NCBI RefSeq assembly: GCF_932526225.1
Contig: NC_064043.1
Location: 10,893,821-10,957,820 of the forward strand
Direction of reading: 5' to 3'
Origin: Nematostella vectensis
Lineage: Eukaryota; Cnidaria; Anthozoa; Actiniaria; Edwardsiidae
DNA length: 64,000 nt
Below, in pieces: positions 59,546 to 64,000 of the stretch; the first letter of the stretch is position 1; the number at the start of each line of letters is the position of its first letter. The notes beneath the pieces were generated by a model. That model did not search any database. It saw only the letters and a program-made list of their open reading frames with translations, and was not told the DNA's origin. Made by a program: the position numbers and the translations under genes.

Positions 59546-60097
59546 ATGCGGCACGAGTGTTTGCTTATCTGCCAACAGCGGCCTGTACTGCCAAACCCAG
59601 ACGGAAACGATGATGTGTGATGAGTGAGCAATCACGATGGAGGTTTTGCTCTTGCGCCACAACTGATGACAAAGGAACCGTTACCTAAAGCTTGTAAAGA
59701 AATCATCTCCTGCAACTGTAAAACGAGCTGCAAGTGGCTGTAAGTGGCCTATGGGTCAAGAACCCGACATATTGACAGCTCATGTGATTACAAGATCAGA
59801 TAGCATAGCCAAAAGGATTGAGACCAGAATCAAAATAAGAGCTATATATAAATAACAGGAATACGCAGCATACAAACGGCTATCCCTCGTCATATTGTTA
59901 CAGACTGAATTGATCTTAAATACTCGATTCCGGCTGCACGATTGATGTTTTGATCATTGCTATTTTTGGTCGTTGTCATGGTAAATGGCTTTCATGCAAA
60001 GGAGGCCCGGTCCATCAGACCTCATGAATATACGGATAAACGGTCAAAGCCGCACGTCCGTTTGGTTTAGAAGTAAATCAGCATTTTAGCATTCTAG
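59546..60097. other. Upstream region of the carboxylesterase gene
   Basis: No gene seen. A short TATATATA-containing stretch lies at about 59844-59851, some 250 bp before the start codon; a promoter role is possible but unproven. Confidence 0.3.
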
Positions 60098-60794
60098 ATG
60101 GCTGTTAAAAAGCTTTTTATAACTTTTACTGTGATCGCTCTACTTTGTCGATTCTCAGACGGGGACGATTCGACAAGTGACCCTTTAGTGGTTCAGACTT
60201 TAGCCGGTGCCGTTCGGGGTAGATTGAATCCGGTTGTGCACGGCTTACAAGTGCGACAATTCCGAGCTATTCCGTACGCTCAGCCTCCGGTAGGAAAGCT
60301 TCGATTTGCTGCCCCTCTGCCGGCGAAGCCATGGTCAGGTGTGAGAGATGCGACCCAGCACGGCCCGGTCTGCCCGCAGTTGCCCGATGAAGAATTTGGT
60401 AAAATGCTAGGACTAGATCTTCCACCTGGGAAGACTATCGAAAATAGTAAGTCAGCAAATATAAACAAAGCCTCGCTTCTGGCAGTTTCATTCTTTATGG
60501 TGATATATTGACCGCAGTGATCTTGCATAGCCGTAGCAAGCCTCGAATTATTGGGATGGGCACGTGCCCCCAGTGCCCCACCCCCTGCTATGGCCCTGCC
60601 TGGGATACTAAAATTTCTTAAATACTAAACGGATACGACATGACGGAAAAACATGACGTGACGCTTCAAATAAGCCCATTTCACATTGAATAAGGCGGAG
60701 AATTTCCAGAGTACTTAGTAACTTAAAGCAAACAAAATATCAAGTGCGACTTTTTTTTAAATTGATGCGACTTTTTTCAGCTCAGGGACGAATT

Positions 60795-60854
<60 letters not shown>

Positions 60855-63800
60855 ACCAATCAATACTTTACTCGCATTTCCATAATTCTTAATTTATACA
60901 TTATTTGTTTTCGAGACTATATCTCATTGTTATTTTCTATGTTTAAATTTTGAGTCAGTCCAGGAAGAAATAGAAGAATAGTAGTATAATTGTAAGGAAA
61001 TGCCTAGGACCTAAATGAACCAAAATGGTTTTCGAGTTGGGTCCCTAGCCAGAACTTGTAGTGAATCGAAAAATGTAGCCTTAGAACACACATACAAAAA
61101 AATAAACAAGCGAAAAAGCACACAAAACACATAGCAAGAAGCACACATGGGGAGGGTTAGAATTTTATGTGTAGAGTTCCATTTTGTTTTAATAATAAAT
61201 AACTTCCAGCCTTTTTGCAAAACATATTTTATTAAGTTGTTTTAGATCAGGGGGCAGTTTTTCCCAGAGATTAGTCGCTATAACAGAGAGTGTTTGTTTA
61301 CCAGTATTTGTCCTAAAACGAGCTTTGTATAGATTGTCATTTGCTGCATAACGGGTATTATAAGAGTGAATGTCCTTAGCGTATTTGAAAGAGTTGTCAA
61401 AGATAGGGGGAAGATGTTGCTTGTGCCAGCCATGTATAAATTTTAAAGTTCGGAGTAAAAAAATGTGATTTACTGTTAGGATATCTAAAAGGTTCAAGAG
61501 TGGTAAAGCACTTTCTGTATTTTCACCAAATAAAGTTAAGAAGAAAATTACCCTGGCGATATGATTTTGTTTAGTTTGAAGTATTTTTGTATTTGATTTA
61601 TAGGTGCTTCCCCATGCTATTATAGCATATGAAAGGTAGGGAAATATGAGGTTGTAGTAGATCTGTCTAAGTTGGGATGGGGATAGATAGTGACGAAGTT
61701 TATAAAATATACCTGTATTTCTTGATATTTTGGAGGAGATAAATGAAATATGGTACTTCCAATTTATTTTGTCATCTAGAATAACGTATTTGACATGGTC
61801 TTTTTTTTCCAGGGTAACAGTTTCATCACCATTCGGGAGTGCTATTTTTATTTCCGTATTTAATTTCTTTTGGGCTGATTTAATTATCATAAAATTAGTC
61901 TTTTTAAAGTTTATTGACAGTTTGTTTGCATCGCACCAGTTCTTAACATTGCTTAATTCATTGTTGATAAGTATTTCGAGATCTTTTGAGTTTTTATTAG
62001 AGGCAAAGACATTTGTATCATCTGCAAATAACCGGAAGAATAATTTATCAGAAGAATTTATGATATCATTAATATATAGTAAAAACAATAAAGGTCCTAG
62101 GGTACTTCCTTGAGGAATCCCACAAATCACTGTTTTTAGGGAAGAATCAGTACCATTAAGGGATACAAACTGTTTTCTATTTGATAGATAACTAGAAAAC
62201 CAATTTAGAGGGGTCCCACGGATTCCATAAGATTCAAGTTTCCTTAAGAGTATTACATGATTCACAGTATCAAAAGCTTTAGCAAAGTCGAGGAAGACCC
62301 CACATGTATAAAGATTGTTGTCTATTGCTTTTTTTAAATTTTCTGTTATTTCTGCTATGGCTTGCTGGGTTGAGTTGCCTTTCCTGAATCCAAATTGGCA
62401 TTATCAGTGAGGATGTTAAATTTCTCAATATAATTGATAAGTTGTTTGTAGACTAGTTTTTCGAATATTTGGCTGAATGATGATAATGTAGAAATGGGCC
62501 TGTAGTTGGTAGGATCAAACGTTTCCCCGCCTTTGTCAACTGGTGTTACTTTTGATATTTTTAGTATATCTGGAACTACTTTTTGTAAGAGGGACAAATT
62601 AAAAATAGAAGTTATTGCCTCACTGATACTTGAATTTGCTAGTTTAATGAATTTTATTGGGACACAAATAGTAGCTTTATTAACTTTAAGGTTCTTAATA
62701 AGATCTGATACTTCAAAAGTACAGATGCCCCTAAACATGAAGCTACTGGTGAATGTTCGTTTAATAAAAGATGTGGGTTCTGTATCCGTAGTTGGCAGTT
62801 TATCAACGAGAGTTAGTCCTACATTGATAAAGTGTTCATTCAATTTGTCACATATGTTTTTTGTATCAGTAAAGCATTAATTGTTATAGATTAGTTTGGA
62901 TATACAAGTGTTTTCCTTTTTATCCCTGTCAATTAACATGCCAATTAGCTTCCAAGTCATTTTTAAGTTATCTTTATTCAATGAAAATTGAGAGTCAAAG
63001 TAATTTTTTTTTTTAGCTGCAGCCATTATTCTGTTTAATTTGTTGTTATATGTTTTGTATTGTTTAATCATTACAGGATCACCACTGAAAAAGTGTGATT
63101 TATATAATTTGTGCCTTTGTTTGATTGAAACAAGGATATAATTAGAAATCCATGGTTTCCTGAGTTGTTTCATTTTGGCATTGGAAGCTTTCTTGATAGG
63201 AGCATGTTTATCTGTGAGTTTTTGCAATACATTGATAATAGAGGACATACTTTCATTGACATTTGTATTGACAAGATGTATATATATTTCGTCCCTGAGC
63301 TGATACACAGGGCAATGATGATCAAGGAAAATTATCTTAAAAAGCCAAAATCTGGTTATGTGCACTTCGGCCTCACGTTATTTGTGTTTTTAAAATAATA
63401 TCTAAATTTCATATCTTCTAAATTTCTTTAAAATTTGGAATTAAGCTTTTGGTCAGAGATACTCCTTGTATGTTCAATCTTGAGCGTATATATTGAGAAT
63501 TGGAAAATTTCATGCCATTTTTTTGCTCTGTCCCCAATTACGCTCCTCGTCTCAACGAGTCAACGCTCGAGCTTCCTCCGCAGGCAAATCATAATGAAAA
63601 GGACGGAAAGAATGGGTTACCTGTGGCGAAATTGCGGAGGAGGGAGACTGTCACTTCCGGTTTTTTTTGCCACAGGAAACCCAATCCTTTTTTCCTTTTT
63701 CTTGTCTTTGAGATGCCTGCGGAGGAGGCTATCTACGCTCGAGCCACACGAAATTACACGCTAACAAAATCGACTTTCTCTTATTCTCTCAAGATCCACA

Positions 63801-64000
63801 GAGCGAAGACTGCCTGACAATAAGCGTATACACTCCACAAAACAGCGACCCCGACAAGCAGAGAGCCGTCATGGTGTTTATACACGGGGGCGGTTTTACC
63901 TCGGGGGCTTCTCGCGATTACGACCCCTCTGTGTTAGTGGCCCTTAATGACGTCATCGTTGTTACTATCAACTACCGTCTAGGAGTCCTTGGCTTTTTCA
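60098..64000 (+). CDS. Secreted type-B carboxylesterase / cholinesterase-like protein, 5' part
   Basis: Exon 1 at 60098-60446 and exon 2 from 63794, which runs off the window; phase 1 at the border joins cleanly as ...ENN-PQSEDCL. Residues 1-22 form a signal peptide. Then come the family hallmarks: GAVRGRLNPV, VRQFRAIPYAQPPVGKLRF (the usual GIPYA-PP-G-LRF block), EDCLTISVYTP (carboxylesterase type-B signature 2) and HGGGFTSG (oxyanion hole), then VVTINYRLGVLGFF. The catalytic serine (GxSxG), acid and histidine would lie beyond the window, so esterase activity cannot be judged; neuroligin-like or other inactive relatives remain possible. The donor after ENA (GTAAGT at 60447) is strong. Intron 1 (60447-63793) is filled largely by a LINE remnant on the opposite strand. 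Confidence 0.88.
60527..60600. mobile_element. Family-1 inverted-repeat element, truncated copy
   Basis: 'agccgtagcaagcctcgaat' and 'caccccctgctatggccctg' are the two family ends with a short middle. Confidence 0.55.
60795..60856. repeat. (TCAA)n microsatellite at the 3' side of the LINE
   Basis: About 14-15 tetranucleotide units. Read on the - strand this is (TTGA)n, lying about 330 bp beyond the stop of the LINE reverse transcriptase frame, as expected for the 3' microsatellite tail of CR1/L2-type elements. Confidence 0.85.
61189..63365 (-). mobile_element. Degenerate non-LTR retrotransposon (LINE) ORF2 fragment with reverse transcriptase
   Basis: Read on the - strand, three frames follow each other: 63365-62877 (pre-RT region with KPWISNYI), 62843-62355 (VTPVDKGGETFDPTNYRPIS, the start of the RT domain) and 62265-61189 (GIPQGSTLGPLLFLLYINDI, FADDTN at the catalytic site, and the C-terminal LRQIYYNLIFPYLSYAIIAW). 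Gaps and frame changes between them, and no apurinic endonuclease domain upstream, show a 5'-truncated, inactive copy. The style and tail suggest the CR1/L2/Rex group. It lies antisense in intron 1 of the carboxylesterase gene. Confidence 0.85.

Overview
The window looks like nuclear DNA of an anthozoan cnidarian, most likely a sea anemone. The reasons are compact genes split by many short GT-AG introns, a Pax-type homeobox gene, two small secreted-peptide genes with a separate 5' untranslated exon, and introns full of small inverted-repeat elements. The species is inferred from gene content only. All nine recognisable genes lie on the + strand. The LINE remnant is the only clear coding sequence on the - strand. 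All gene models were built by hand by joining exons at GT-AG borders, with reading frame and family similarity as the guide.

Layout. At 1.2-3.9 kb lies the 3' part of a Pax-family gene (homeodomain and C-terminal transactivation region). At 7.4-8.9 kb lies a secreted precursor with four CLxWxC mini-rings between basic cleavage sites. At 12.3-12.8 kb lies a second, very short secreted precursor with one amidation/cleavage site. At 14.1-19.6 kb is a complete seven-exon FBXO8 orthologue (F-box plus Sec7-like domain). From 22.9 to 56.9 kb there are four soluble guanylate cyclase (sGC) genes in head-to-tail order: two alpha-type followed by two beta-type. From 60.1 kb to the end is the 5' part of a secreted type-B carboxylesterase/cholinesterase-like gene, whose first intron holds a degenerate LINE.

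How the genes relate. The sGC cluster is the core of the window. sGC acts as an alpha/beta dimer in which the beta H-NOX domain binds heme and senses NO, while the cyclase domains make cGMP. Both beta genes keep the proximal heme histidine and the Y-x-S-x-R motif. The first alpha-type gene also keeps them, which is unusual for an alpha. The second alpha has lost them and instead ends in a PDZ-ligand-like ETTV tail. This gives several possible dimer types with different heme content and location. FBXO8 next to GUCY1A/GUCY1B genes recalls human chromosome 4q, where the same families lie on one arm.

Non-coding landscape. There is a 28-bp minisatellite with a 7-unit higher-order period, several other minisatellites, and partial tandem duplications that copy splice junctions in three different genes. 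At least nine families of inverted-repeat elements are visible, including one family with about seven copies or fragments in the window and a 2.3-kb element inside an sGC intron. Long G or C homopolymers are frequent.
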